DNA of 10,213 nucleotides from DATKHR01 sp035939575. Lineage in GTDB: Bacteria > Acidobacteriota > Vicinamibacteria > Vicinamibacterales > CAVVIG01. The stretch is from assembly GCA_035939575.1 (NCBI GenBank), contig DASZFS010000379.1, positions 1 through 10,213 on the forward strand. Reading direction: 5' to 3'. Every line of letters starts with the position of its first letter. The first letter of the stretch is position 1. This document shows, in pieces, positions 1-6,483 of this stretch. The notes beneath the pieces are model-generated. The model searched no databases. It had not been told where the DNA came from and worked only from the letters and a program-made list of their open reading frames with translations. A program made the position numbers and the translations under genes.

Positions 1-1
1 C

Positions 2-448
2 ACCGGAACGCACGCGGACTATCACAAGCCCTCGGACACGGCCGACAAAATTGACTACGAGGACCTCGACCGCGTCGTCAACTTCGCGGCGGCCATCGTG
101 CGGCGGGTGGAAGACATGACCGAGGCGCCGCAGTTCACAAAAGTGGAACAGCAGACGCAGCCCGGTGGCGGGCGCGCCGGAGTGCGCGTGTTCACTGGCA
201 CGATCCCCGACTACTCCACTGACGTGAAAGGCCTGCTGCTGAGCGGCGTGATCGGCGGAGGCCCCGCCGAGCAGGCCGGCCTTCAGAAAGGCGACGTGAT
301 CGTCGAAATTGCCGGCCAGACCATCGCCAACATCTACGACTACACCTATGCGCTGGATCTCCTGAAGATCGGTCAGCCCGCGAAGCTGGTCTACATGCGC
401 GCCGGCCAGCGCCACGAAACCATGCTCACGCCAGCCGCCAGAAAATAG
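2..448 (+). CDS. M28-family zinc peptidase with C-terminal PDZ domain (3' part only)
   Basis: The frame is open from base 2, so the gene starts upstream of the window; 148 codons remain before the TAG. The visible start holds the last M28 metal-site motif, ADYHKPSDTADKIDY (residues 5-19 of the fragment). The His in YHKPSDT (residue 8) is the expected zinc ligand. An amphipathic helix follows (about 20-40), closing the peptidase domain. After a Gly/Gln-rich linker, residues about 62-147 form a PDZ domain with a GLLLSGVIGGGPAEQAGL core and KGDVIVEIAGQTI strand. M28 enzymes with a PDZ tail are usually exported aminopeptidases, and the PDZ probably binds C-terminal peptides. The remaining metal ligands and any signal peptide lie outside the window, so activity cannot be judged. 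The GTG at 98 is internal, not the start. The gene converges on the MBL-fold gene with a 20-nt gap. Confidence 0.88.
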   Translation, partial: TGTHADYHKPSDTADKIDYEDLDRVVNFAAAIVRRVEDMTEAPQFTKVEQQTQPGGGRAGVRVFTGTIPDYSTDVKGLLLSGVIGGGPAEQAGLQKGDVIVEIAGQTIANIYDYTYALDLLKIGQPAKLVYMRAGQRHETMLTPAARK

Positions 449-468
449 CCGTCTCGCAGCCGAGCGCG

Positions 469-1386
469 CTATGGCAGCCTTCCGGTGAGTTGCTGATAGA
501 GCCGCCGCACAGCTGTTTCCCGTTGCGTGTCATATCCCGGCAGTCCTTCGTACTGGGGCCATCTGATGGCGGCCACGGCCTGATCCTCCGTCGCGCCGCG
601 CCCGATCTCTCGTTGAACGGCATCGCGTACATCCACCAGCATTTGCCGAAAGCGCCGGAGTCCTTGTCGGGTTTCTCGCGGATCTTTGGGAATCGGTCCG
701 TGTCCTGGCACGAATATGTCGGCTCCGAGCGCTTCGACGGCGTCGAGGGCGCGGAGCCAGTCGAGGCCGTACCCATCGGTGATGAACAGGAACTGATCGG
801 CGAAGTAGAGCTCGCTCAAATAGACAATGCGATCCTGAGGCACGAAAATGATGCTGTCGCCGCGCGTATGTGCACGGCCGACGTAGAGAATCTGGATCTC
901 CTTCCCCCCGTGATACAGCGTCAATCGATCCCGGAACGTCTGATGCGGCAGCCTGGCGACTTGCTCTTCGGCCGTCACCTGCTGCCGCTGCATCAACGCG
1001 AGAAGGTCCATGCGATAGTTCTCGTGCCCGATCTTCAGAACATCCGCATACGCGATATTGCCCTTTGAATAGTTGTCATGGAACGTCGAGGACACGAGAA
1101 CGCGAACCGGCTGCCGGATGGTATTCGCGATGGCTGCTCGCTGCGCCCGCGCGACTGCCTCCGAATTCAAGGCGTCGAGCACGACGACTCCGTCGTTGGT
1201 GACGATGATCCCGCTGTTGTAGGTGGAAGAGCTGAACACGTAATGACCAGGAATGATCTGCCGCAACGGGCCTGGCGGCATGCGCTCCGTCGCCGCCGGG
1301 GCGCCGGCGCCCTGCGGCGGCTGTTGCGAAAATGGAGAGGCGCCGCTGAGGAGCAACAGGAATGCGCTCAGTACTGATTTTGGCAT
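469..1386 (-). CDS. Secreted metallo-beta-lactamase-fold protein with degenerate metal site
   Basis: The product has 305 residues. Residues 1-20 look like a Sec signal peptide (short Lys n-region, AFLLLLSG core), so it should be periplasmic. The MBL fold is recognisable: YNSGIIVTNDGVVVLDA (56-72), a beta-alpha unit leading to the metal motif, GRAHTRGDSIIFVP (170-183), and VPGHGPI (226-232). Active MBL hydrolases carry THxHxDH at the first metal site; here residues 101-106 read TFHDNY, so only the middle His (103) survives, with Asp to Asn and the last His to Tyr. His173 and His229 are kept, but the bridging Asp of the usual GDL motif is Glu192. The family includes beta-lactamases, glyoxalases, lactonases and other hydrolases; the substrate cannot be named. 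It may be a pseudoenzyme, bind one metal or use other ligands. It starts 18 nt after the kinase and is probably co-transcribed with it. Confidence 0.85.
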   Translation of the reverse strand: MPKSVLSAFLLLLSGASPFSQQPPQGAGAPAATERMPPGPLRQIIPGHYVFSSSTYNSGIIVTNDGVVVLDALNSEAVARAQRAAIANTIRQPVRVLVSSTFHDNYSKGNIAYADVLKIGHENYRMDLLALMQRQQVTAEEQVARLPHQTFRDRLTLYHGGKEIQILYVGRAHTRGDSIIFVPQDRIVYLSELYFADQFLFITDGYGLDWLRALDAVEALGADIFVPGHGPIPKDPRETRQGLRRFRQMLVDVRDAVQREIGRGATEDQAVAAIRWPQYEGLPGYDTQRETAVRRLYQQLTGRLP

Positions 1387-1391
1387 TGCCT

Positions 1392-1398
1392 CTCCTCC
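1392..1398 (-). promoter_or_regulatory. Shine-Dalgarno site of the MBL-fold gene
   Basis: On the minus strand GGAGGAG lies 5 nt before the ATG at 1386. This strong site falls within the 18-nt gap after the kinase stop codon (1407-1405). It fixes the start and suggests efficient translation from a kinase-MBL mRNA. Confidence 0.8.
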
Positions 1399-1404
1399 AA
1401 GACG

Positions 1405-4368
1405 TTACTTGGTCCCCGGCGCGATCTTGCGCAAGTAGTCGGCGAAGTTGAAGACGAAGACGACCTTGTCCTGGACGCCGCTAGCCTGGTCGTGGTCCTG
1501 GGCCGCGAGGACCGCGAGCCGCTTGCCGTCGGGGTGGAGGTCGTACGCGGTATTCGTAGCACTCGCACCCTGAAAGTTGGTCGACGACCAGAGCTGCGGC
1601 GTGTCGGCCCGAAACGACTCGCCGATGACGGTGTACGGCGCGACCATGATTTTTCCTTGACCCACCGGCAGCCGGAACAGCAACTCGTGCGTGGTGGCCG
1701 ACCACCGGGGAAAGACGCCGCCCGCGGTGGAGACGCGCCATTTCCCGCCGGGACCGGGGAACGGACGCACGTACACATCGGGAGTGCTGCCGCCGGCCTC
1801 ATTCGAGTGGTACGCAATCCAGTGGCCGTCCGGCGAGAACATCGGCGCCGACTCGGCCGCCGGCGTACTCAGAAACACGCTAGGCTTATCGGGCGTCCAC
1901 CCGCGCGCGGCATCGCCCTCCATCGGCAGGATCATCAGATCCAGTCCCGTCGCGCCGCGATTGGCGTGGAACGCCAGGAACTTGCCGTTGGGATGCCACG
2001 AGAAGGGAACTTGGCTGTCCGGGCTGTCTGTCAGCCGCGTCACCTCGCCCGTGCCGTCGGCGTTCACCTCATACAGATTGCCCTCCTTCGCCCGGTCGGA
2101 CGCGAAGATGATACGCCGGCCGTCGGGGGTCCAGACCGGGGCGCGATCGTTGCCCGGATCGAAAGTCAACTGCGTCATCGAGTCCCGCGCCCACTCGTAG
2201 ACCCAGATGTCGAACTGCTTCCCGTCGAAGATCTCGAGCGCCAGCTTCTGGCCGTCGGGCGAGAACCGCGGATTCCCCCACTCGGCTTTCGTCGCGCGGA
2301 GCACCGACGTCTTGCCGTCGCGCGTCAGCCAGTCGATCGGATTGGCGGCCGTCGCGGCCGTGCTGGGCACATACACGAGCGTGCCCTCCGAGGACACCGC
2401 CAGTTGCGCGCCACCGGTTCCGCCGGGGTCCGCGGCGACGCCTTCGAGAGCCGGCACCGCCTGGCCGATCGTCTCCAGGCGATTGCGATCGAACCGCACG
2501 GCGAAGAGGGTACCCTGTCGCAGGTAAATCAGATGCCCGCTCGGCACGTACCGGCCGAAATGGCTGCCGCGGACGACCACCTTCGGCGTCCCGCCCGACA
2601 GCGACGCGACGACGAGGTTGGCGCCGTCCCAGTTCCCCGTCGATGAGTGCTCGGTGTAGAGCACGGCTTTCGCGCCGGGGAGCGCCTGCGGCCACCGCTG
2701 CGTCGTCGCACCTCTACTGAGCGTGCCGAAGACCACCGGTGTCCCACCGGCCGCCGAGACGCGCATGAGCGGCACGTTGGTCGTGTTGGTCGGTGTGAAG
2801 AGGATCGTGTCGTCGTCGGCCCAGGTGCCACCGCGGGCGTTAGGAACATCGCACAGATTGACTGCGGCGCCGCCGGTCACAGAGATCTTTTTCAGCTTGC
2901 CGCCCGCAAAGAACGCCAGCCATTGGCCGTCCGGGGAGAAGAACGGACTGGCCGCGCCCTCTGTGCCCGCCAGTGCCGCGGCCTGCAACTGGTCAAGCTT
3001 GCGGATGAAGAGGCGCGTCTGACCGGCCTGCTGTGCGACAAACGCGAGTGTGGTTCCGTCCGGCGACAGAATGGCCGATGCACCGAGGTCCGTCGGCAGC
3101 GACGCGTCGGCGCCGATGAGCGCCATCAGCTGGCGCGGCGCGGGTGCGGGTGCCGATCGCCACGGCGCCCACAGCACGAGAGCAGCAATCAGCGCAACAC
3201 CGAAGATGCCGGCGAATACCCACGGCAGCGCTCGGACGGGATTCGTGGTTCGGGACTCGGGACTCGCGAAATTCGTGGAATTCGGAATTGCCGTTTCGAA
3301 CGCGCCCTCCAGCGCCAAGCGCACATCGCCCATCGCCTGCACGCGCTGCTTGGCGTCCTTCTGGAGACATCGCTTCAGGTAGGTGCCGAGTGCGAACGGG
3401 AGTGTCGCGGGCAGCCGTGCCCAATCCGGCTCATCCCGAATGATCGCTACGAACGTGTCTTGTACGTTGTCGCCACCGAATGCTCGCTTGCCCGTCAGCA
3501 TCTCGAACAGCACTGCCCCAAACGCCCAAATGTCGCTGCGCTTGTCCACCGCGCGGCCTTTAGTTTGTTCGGGACTCATGTACGCGGCCGTGCCGAGGAT
3601 CATCCCCACGCCCGTCATCATGGAGGGCGTCGTCAGCGCGCGCGACATGCTCGACGACGAGCCGACGGCAGGCTCCATCGCTTTCGCGAGGCCGAAATCC
3701 AACACCTTCACCGTGCCGTCCGGACGGACCTTGATATTGGCGGGCTTCAGATCACGATGAATGATTCCTTGCTCGTGCGCCGCTTCGAGCGCCTCGGCGA
3801 TCTGCTTCGCGATCGGCAGCGCCTCATCGAGAGGCAACGTGCCCTTCGCGATGCGATCGGCCAGTGTCGGCCCCTCGACTAGTTCCAAGACCAACGCGCG
3901 GATGCCGTCGGACTCCTCGACGCCGTAGATCGCGCCGACATGCGGATGATTCAGCGACGCGAGCATCCGCGCCTCGCGTTCGAATCGCGCCAGACGCTCG
4001 GGATCGCTCGTGAAAAGGCGCGGGAGGATCTTGATCGCGACATCGCGTCCCAGCTTGGTATCGCGCGCCCGATAGACTTCGCCCATGCCGCCCGCACCGA
4101 GGAGGGCCTGGACCTGATACACGCCGATTCGTTGGCCGACTAGAATCGACGGGGCGGGATCACTCGCGAGCCGCGCCGCCATGACCACAGCCGGTTCCGC
4201 CAGAAATGCCTCCGCCGACGCCGGTTGCGCCAGCAACGATTCCACCTCACGCCGCAACGCCTCGTCGCCCGCACACGTTTCTTCGAGAAACGCCGCGCGG
4301 TCGTCTACATCCCGACCGAGCGCAGCGTGGTAGAGCCGCTCAATACGGTGCCAACGTTCGGACGTCAC
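1405..4368 (-). CDS. Membrane Ser/Thr protein kinase with C-terminal TolB/PD40-type beta-propeller
   Basis: The product is a 987-residue receptor-like Hanks-type kinase. Residues 1-75 form a helical N-terminal segment common in acidobacterial kinases. The kinase domain (about 84-356) looks catalytically complete: Gly-rich loop GAGGMGEVYRA (91-101), Lys113, alpha-C Glu132, HRDLKPAN (204-211), DFG (224-226) and SPE (265-267). The activation segment has a Ser/Thr-rich insert (236-252) that could be autophosphorylated. A repeat-bearing linker (357-376) precedes one membrane helix (about 381-400). Residues 412-987 should be extracytoplasmic and form a propeller with PD40-like motifs at about 435, 478, 703, 747, 792, 845 and 945, which may sense a ligand or bind a partner. 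The start is GTG (4368-4366); an in-frame TGA lies just upstream, and the first residues fit the family. A weak GGTGA precedes it. Ligand and phosphorylation targets are unknown. The MBL-fold gene follows after 18 nt. Confidence 0.93.
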   Translation of the reverse strand: MTSERWHRIERLYHAALGRDVDDRAAFLEETCAGDEALRREVESLLAQPASAEAFLAEPAVVMAARLASDPAPSILVGQRIGVYQVQALLGAGGMGEVYRARDTKLGRDVAIKILPRLFTSDPERLARFEREARMLASLNHPHVGAIYGVEESDGIRALVLELVEGPTLADRIAKGTLPLDEALPIAKQIAEALEAAHEQGIIHRDLKPANIKVRPDGTVKVLDFGLAKAMEPAVGSSSSMSRALTTPSMMTGVGMILGTAAYMSPEQTKGRAVDKRSDIWAFGAVLFEMLTGKRAFGGDNVQDTFVAIIRDEPDWARLPATLPFALGTYLKRCLQKDAKQRVQAMGDVRLALEGAFETAIPNSTNFASPESRTTNPVRALPWVFAGIFGVALIAALVLWAPWRSAPAPAPRQLMALIGADASLPTDLGASAILSPDGTTLAFVAQQAGQTRLFIRKLDQLQAAALAGTEGAASPFFSPDGQWLAFFAGGKLKKISVTGGAAVNLCDVPNARGGTWADDDTILFTPTNTTNVPLMRVSAAGGTPVVFGTLSRGATTQRWPQALPGAKAVLYTEHSSTGNWDGANLVVASLSGGTPKVVVRGSHFGRYVPSGHLIYLRQGTLFAVRFDRNRLETIGQAVPALEGVAADPGGTGGAQLAVSSEGTLVYVPSTAATAANPIDWLTRDGKTSVLRATKAEWGNPRFSPDGQKLALEIFDGKQFDIWVYEWARDSMTQLTFDPGNDRAPVWTPDGRRIIFASDRAKEGNLYEVNADGTGEVTRLTDSPDSQVPFSWHPNGKFLAFHANRGATGLDLMILPMEGDAARGWTPDKPSVFLSTPAAESAPMFSPDGHWIAYHSNEAGGSTPDVYVRPFPGPGGKWRVSTAGGVFPRWSATTHELLFRLPVGQGKIMVAPYTVIGESFRADTPQLWSSTNFQGASATNTAYDLHPDGKRLAVLAAQDHDQASGVQDKVVFVFNFADYLRKIAPGTK
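3241..3278. repeat. Short direct repeats in the kinase linker
   Basis: ATTCGTGG occurs at 3241-3248 and 3271-3278. Between them CGGGACT is repeated in tandem (3251-3257 and 3258-3264). GAATTCGTGGAATTC-like runs make the tract less GC-rich than its surroundings. It lies inside the kinase gene and encodes the Asn/Thr/Ser-rich linker between the kinase domain and the membrane helix. It may be a slippage-prone or inserted low-complexity tract; function unknown. Confidence 0.55.
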
Positions 4369-4490
4369 GCATCACCGCGAGCCAACGACCAACGAGCAGT
4401 CGAGCCCGATAGGACTTCGCCCGTGCCGCCGGTACCGATGGCAGAGAGAATTTTGAGCGAGCCGAGGCGCGTGCCGATGCGCAGGAGCAT
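4365..4490 (-). pseudogene. Frameshifted remnant of a second Ser/Thr kinase (Gly-rich loop region)
   Basis: A 41-codon frame (ATG at 4490) encodes LGSLKILSAIGTGGTGEV, which matches the start of a Hanks-kinase N-lobe; the intact neighbour has VYQVQALLGAGGMGEV there. After GEV the frame drifts into LSGSTARW. Removing one C from the minus strand at 4412-4413 restores TATCGGGC, giving GEVYRAR as in the intact kinase. The fragment therefore looks like kinase coding sequence broken by a 1-nt insertion. No further homology was seen past YRAR, so the rest of the kinase is missing or its place is taken by the intact gene. The Met of GGMGEV is Thr here. Codon choices differ from the neighbour, which suggests an old paralogue rather than a recent copy. 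The short frame's TGA (4367-4365) overlaps the kinase GTG start as GTGA, so it could still act as a leader frame. Confidence 0.7.
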
Positions 4491-4500
4491 GGCGAAGCTG

Positions 4501-4530
4501 ATTCTAGCGACGGAACCCCTCACGACCCAA
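4501..4530 (-). promoter_or_regulatory. Possible sigma70-type promoter for the kinase-MBL pair
   Basis: On the minus strand TTGGGT (4530-4525) and TAGAAT (4506-4501) are separated by 18 nt. The -10 element matches the consensus at five of six positions and the -35 at three. Transcription would begin near 4494, giving a leader of about 125 nt that contains the kinase remnant. This is a by-eye match only. Confidence 0.3.
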
Positions 4531-4542
4531 GCGGGTTAGGGG
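4516..4542 (-). other. Imperfect hairpin after the ModA-like gene
   Basis: CCCCT (4516-4520) can pair with AGGGG (4538-4542), and ACCC (4525-4528) with GGGT (4533-4536) around an AAGC loop; a small asymmetric internal loop separates the stems. It lies about 18 nt past the ModA-like stop codon. No U-run follows on the minus strand, so it is at best a weak terminator or an mRNA-end structure. It overlaps the proposed -35 of the kinase promoter. Confidence 0.3.
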
Positions 4543-4560
4543 CGTCGGCAACGTACGCGG

Positions 4561-5340
4561 TCACGGGATCTGCCGCTTAGCCGGTTCCATTCCGAACTTC
4601 TTAATAGCCGCCATTGCGCTTTCAGATGAGAGGAACGCGATCAGGCGGTTGCCCGCTTCGGATTCGTTCGATCCCACCACCACCGCGGCTGCGTACACAT
4701 TGACCTTCTGAATTGCCGCCGGGATCGTGCCGACGACATCCACGCCGGGCACAGGAAGAAGCTCACTCACAGGCTGGATCGCGATCTCCGCGTCTCCGCG
4801 GGCCACGGCCGCCGCACCGGCGGTTGTGCTCTTCCCGGCCATCTCATCGGCGATGCCGAGTCGCGGGAACAGCGTGGTCGTCAGGTACACGCCGCTCGTG
4901 CTGCTCGTAAAAGTGACGGATCCCGCGCGAAGCAGCGTTTGTTTGAAGGACTCGACCGTGCTGATATCCGGCCTGGGCGCTCCGGCGCGGACAGCCAGTC
5001 CGAGAGGAGTCTCGGCCAGATCGGTGTCCGTCCCGGGGACGATCCTGCCTTCGGCCATAAGCTCGCCGAGCCCTTCCCTGGAGAGGATCACGACATCCGC
5101 CGGCACGCCACGGAGAAGCTGAGCGCCGATGGTGTTGGGGCCATTTCCAAACGAGCCACCCGACGACGTGATGACCTTGATGCCGGTCGTCCGCTCGAAC
5201 TCCGGAAGGACCTCGCGATAGGCGGCCGAGAAGCCGCCGGAGATGATGACCTTGATCTGGGCCAGCGAGGCGGTCGGCAACGCGAGAACCGCGGCGAATG
5301 CAGACGCGGTCGTGATGCGCCTGTGCAACCGCCTATTCAC
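4561..5340 (-). CDS. ModA-like periplasmic substrate-binding protein (orphan)
   Basis: The product has 259 residues. Residues 1-27 are a Sec signal peptide (RRLHRR n-region, Ala-rich core, ending SLA before Gln28), so it acts in the periplasm. The mature part follows the ModA/SBP_bac_11 two-lobe plan: IKVIISGGFSAAYREVLPEF (29-48), GVPADVVILSREGLGELMAE (78-97), TPLGLAVRAG (111-120), SVTFTSSTSGVY (141-152) in the second lobe, and a C-terminal helix following LIAFLSSESA. Family members bind molybdate or similar oxyanions, but the ligand residues cannot be assigned from sequence alone and many orphan relatives have unknown ligands. No permease (ModB) or ATPase (ModC) is nearby. The start is GTG at 5340-5338, with GAAGGA (5356-5351) 10 nt upstream inside the end of the preceding gene. 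The 5-nt gap to that gene implies one operon. Confidence 0.85.
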   Translation of the reverse strand: MNRRLHRRITTASAFAAVLALPTASLAQIKVIISGGFSAAYREVLPEFERTTGIKVITSSGGSFGNGPNTIGAQLLRGVPADVVILSREGLGELMAEGRIVPGTDTDLAETPLGLAVRAGAPRPDISTVESFKQTLLRAGSVTFTSSTSGVYLTTTLFPRLGIADEMAGKSTTAGAAAVARGDAEIAIQPVSELLPVPGVDVVGTIPAAIQKVNVYAAAVVVGSNESEAGNRLIAFLSSESAMAAIKKFGMEPAKRQIP

Positions 5341-5345
5341 GTGGG

Positions 5346-6320
5346 CTAATTCCTTCTCTCGAGCGCCCGCGCATCGCGGAGAATGTTGCCGACGGATCGA
5401 TTGCCCTCATGGCACGCGTACTCAAAAATCCGGTACGTGGGGTCCCGGTGCAGCGGGACCGACACCGTCCAGGGCCGCGTGTACATCTTCGAATCGTCGA
5501 TCGTTGCCTGATAGTCGATCGTGTCCGGGTCGATTCGCGTGAAGCGCTCGACGACATGCAGCGATTCGGTTTGCGGGACGCCCTTGATGCGTCCTGCTGC
5601 CGCCTGCGTGGCAATCCACCCTTTGTTGTTGTAGTTGGTCGTATCGACAACGAGCGTGTTCCCGTCCCAACGGCCGCGCGGGTCGCCGTTCCACAGGCGC
5701 ACGGTATCGGGCACATGCGGACGTCCGTCGATCGGAATGATCCGCGCTTCGTGAATCATCTCGTAGTGGATGACGACGTAGCCCCGCGTCTGAACGATCT
5801 GATACGCGTTGTTGTATCCCGCCGGGAACATACCGGCCGGCACGCCTCGCGTGATGCAGCGATCCCACACGCTCATGAACTCGTACGAGTCGCGCTCGTG
5901 CGCGCGGTTGTCATCACGCGCCGCTTCCGCTTCGGGGCGCAGCGGCACGCGGCCGTCCGGCGGGTCGATGACGAGCGAGGTGCGCCTCGTCGACACCACG
6001 CGCTCGCCCGAATCGAACCACACCTGGTTGTAGCTGCCGACGTCGCCTGGACTCGGTTCCGCGTCTTCTTCGCGGCGCGTCGTCGCCTGGCGCTCGAACG
6101 CCCGGGCCTCCGCTTCGGTCAGAAACGCCTTGTCGCGCAGGCTCGCCGGGCGTTCAAATGGGGTGATCGTCGCATTGGTCCAGATGCCCTGCAGGTCGGG
6201 TTGGCCGTCAGGCGTCCGGGGCGGAGTCCATCCTGTTCCCGCGACGGTCGAATGCGCAGCGAGACTGGTTCCAGCGAGTGCGGTCGCGACCACGAAGGCC
6301 AGCCGGATATGTCGAAGCAT
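5346..6320 (-). CDS. Secreted protein of an uncharacterised, acidobacteria-expanded family
   Basis: The product has 324 residues. I recognise the family by its opening WTPPRTPDGQPDLQGIW (31-47) and its late motifs NGDPRGRWDGNTLVVDTTNY (211-230), HVVERFTRIDPDTIDYQATI (255-274), RPWTVSVPLHRD (282-293) and EYACHEGN (300-307). Such proteins are common and multi-copy in Acidobacteriota, but I know of no established function and assign none. Residues 1-21 form a signal peptide (MLRHIR n-region, FVVATALAG core), so the protein is exported. The mature part looks beta-rich, with conserved Trp/Tyr and few Cys (155 and 303). The frame stays open to 6560, but the ATG at 6320 was chosen because AGGAGG lies 4 nt upstream and the signal peptide begins there; the upstream extension is Arg-rich and crosses the divergent promoter region. 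The gene ends 5 nt before the ModA-like gene. Confidence 0.85.
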   Translation of the reverse strand: MLRHIRLAFVVATALAGTSLAAHSTVAGTGWTPPRTPDGQPDLQGIWTNATITPFERPASLRDKAFLTEAEARAFERQATTRREEDAEPSPGDVGSYNQVWFDSGERVVSTRRTSLVIDPPDGRVPLRPEAEAARDDNRAHERDSYEFMSVWDRCITRGVPAGMFPAGYNNAYQIVQTRGYVVIHYEMIHEARIIPIDGRPHVPDTVRLWNGDPRGRWDGNTLVVDTTNYNNKGWIATQAAAGRIKGVPQTESLHVVERFTRIDPDTIDYQATIDDSKMYTRPWTVSVPLHRDPTYRIFEYACHEGNRSVGNILRDARALERRN

Positions 6321-6324
6321 CTGT

Positions 6325-6330
6325 CCTCCT
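6325..6330 (-). promoter_or_regulatory. Shine-Dalgarno site that sets the start at 6320
   Basis: A perfect AGGAGG on the minus strand ends 4 nt before the ATG at 6320. It argues against the longer frame that runs back to 6560. Confidence 0.8.
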
Positions 6331-6388
6331 GGAAGACGTGAGACGTCGAGGCGGCGCTCCGCAGGTCGTAGCTTACAGCATCGCGCAA

Positions 6389-6417
6389 TTGACAGCCCCG
6401 CAAGACGGCCATAACCT
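6389..6417 (+). promoter_or_regulatory. Possible promoter of the amidohydrolase gene in the divergent region
   Basis: The 163-nt region between the two divergent starts (6321-6483) contains a consensus -35, TTGACA (6389-6394), 17 nt before TAACCT (6412-6417), which matches the -10 consensus at three positions. The leader would be about 60 nt. No convincing minus-strand promoter, operator palindrome or riboswitch was seen in the region. Confidence 0.3.
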
Positions 6418-6470
6418 GCGGGCGGGCAAGGCTCGACATTTCCATATTCAGATACTCCGACATTGCGACT

Positions 6471-6476
6471 GGGGAG
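6471..6476 (+). promoter_or_regulatory. Shine-Dalgarno site that sets the start at 6484
   Basis: GGGGAG lies 7 nt before the ATG at 6484. It would fall inside the coding sequence if the TTG at 6463 were used, so the ATG is preferred. Confidence 0.65.
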
Positions 6477-6483
6477 CCACCTG

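Noticed and set aside
98..448. A separate small PDZ protein starting at the GTG at 98
   Set aside because: The frame is open to base 2 and carries the M28 YHKPSDT motif upstream, so the PDZ is the tail of a larger peptidase.
449..468. Possible bidirectional terminator between the M28 peptidase and MBL genes
   Set aside because: The 20-nt gap has no stable stem or T-run.
1492..2646. Long plus-strand frame (384 codons) opposite the kinase propeller
   Set aside because: It is Arg/Gly/His-rich with no recognisable fold, and lies antisense to a clear PD40-containing coding region.
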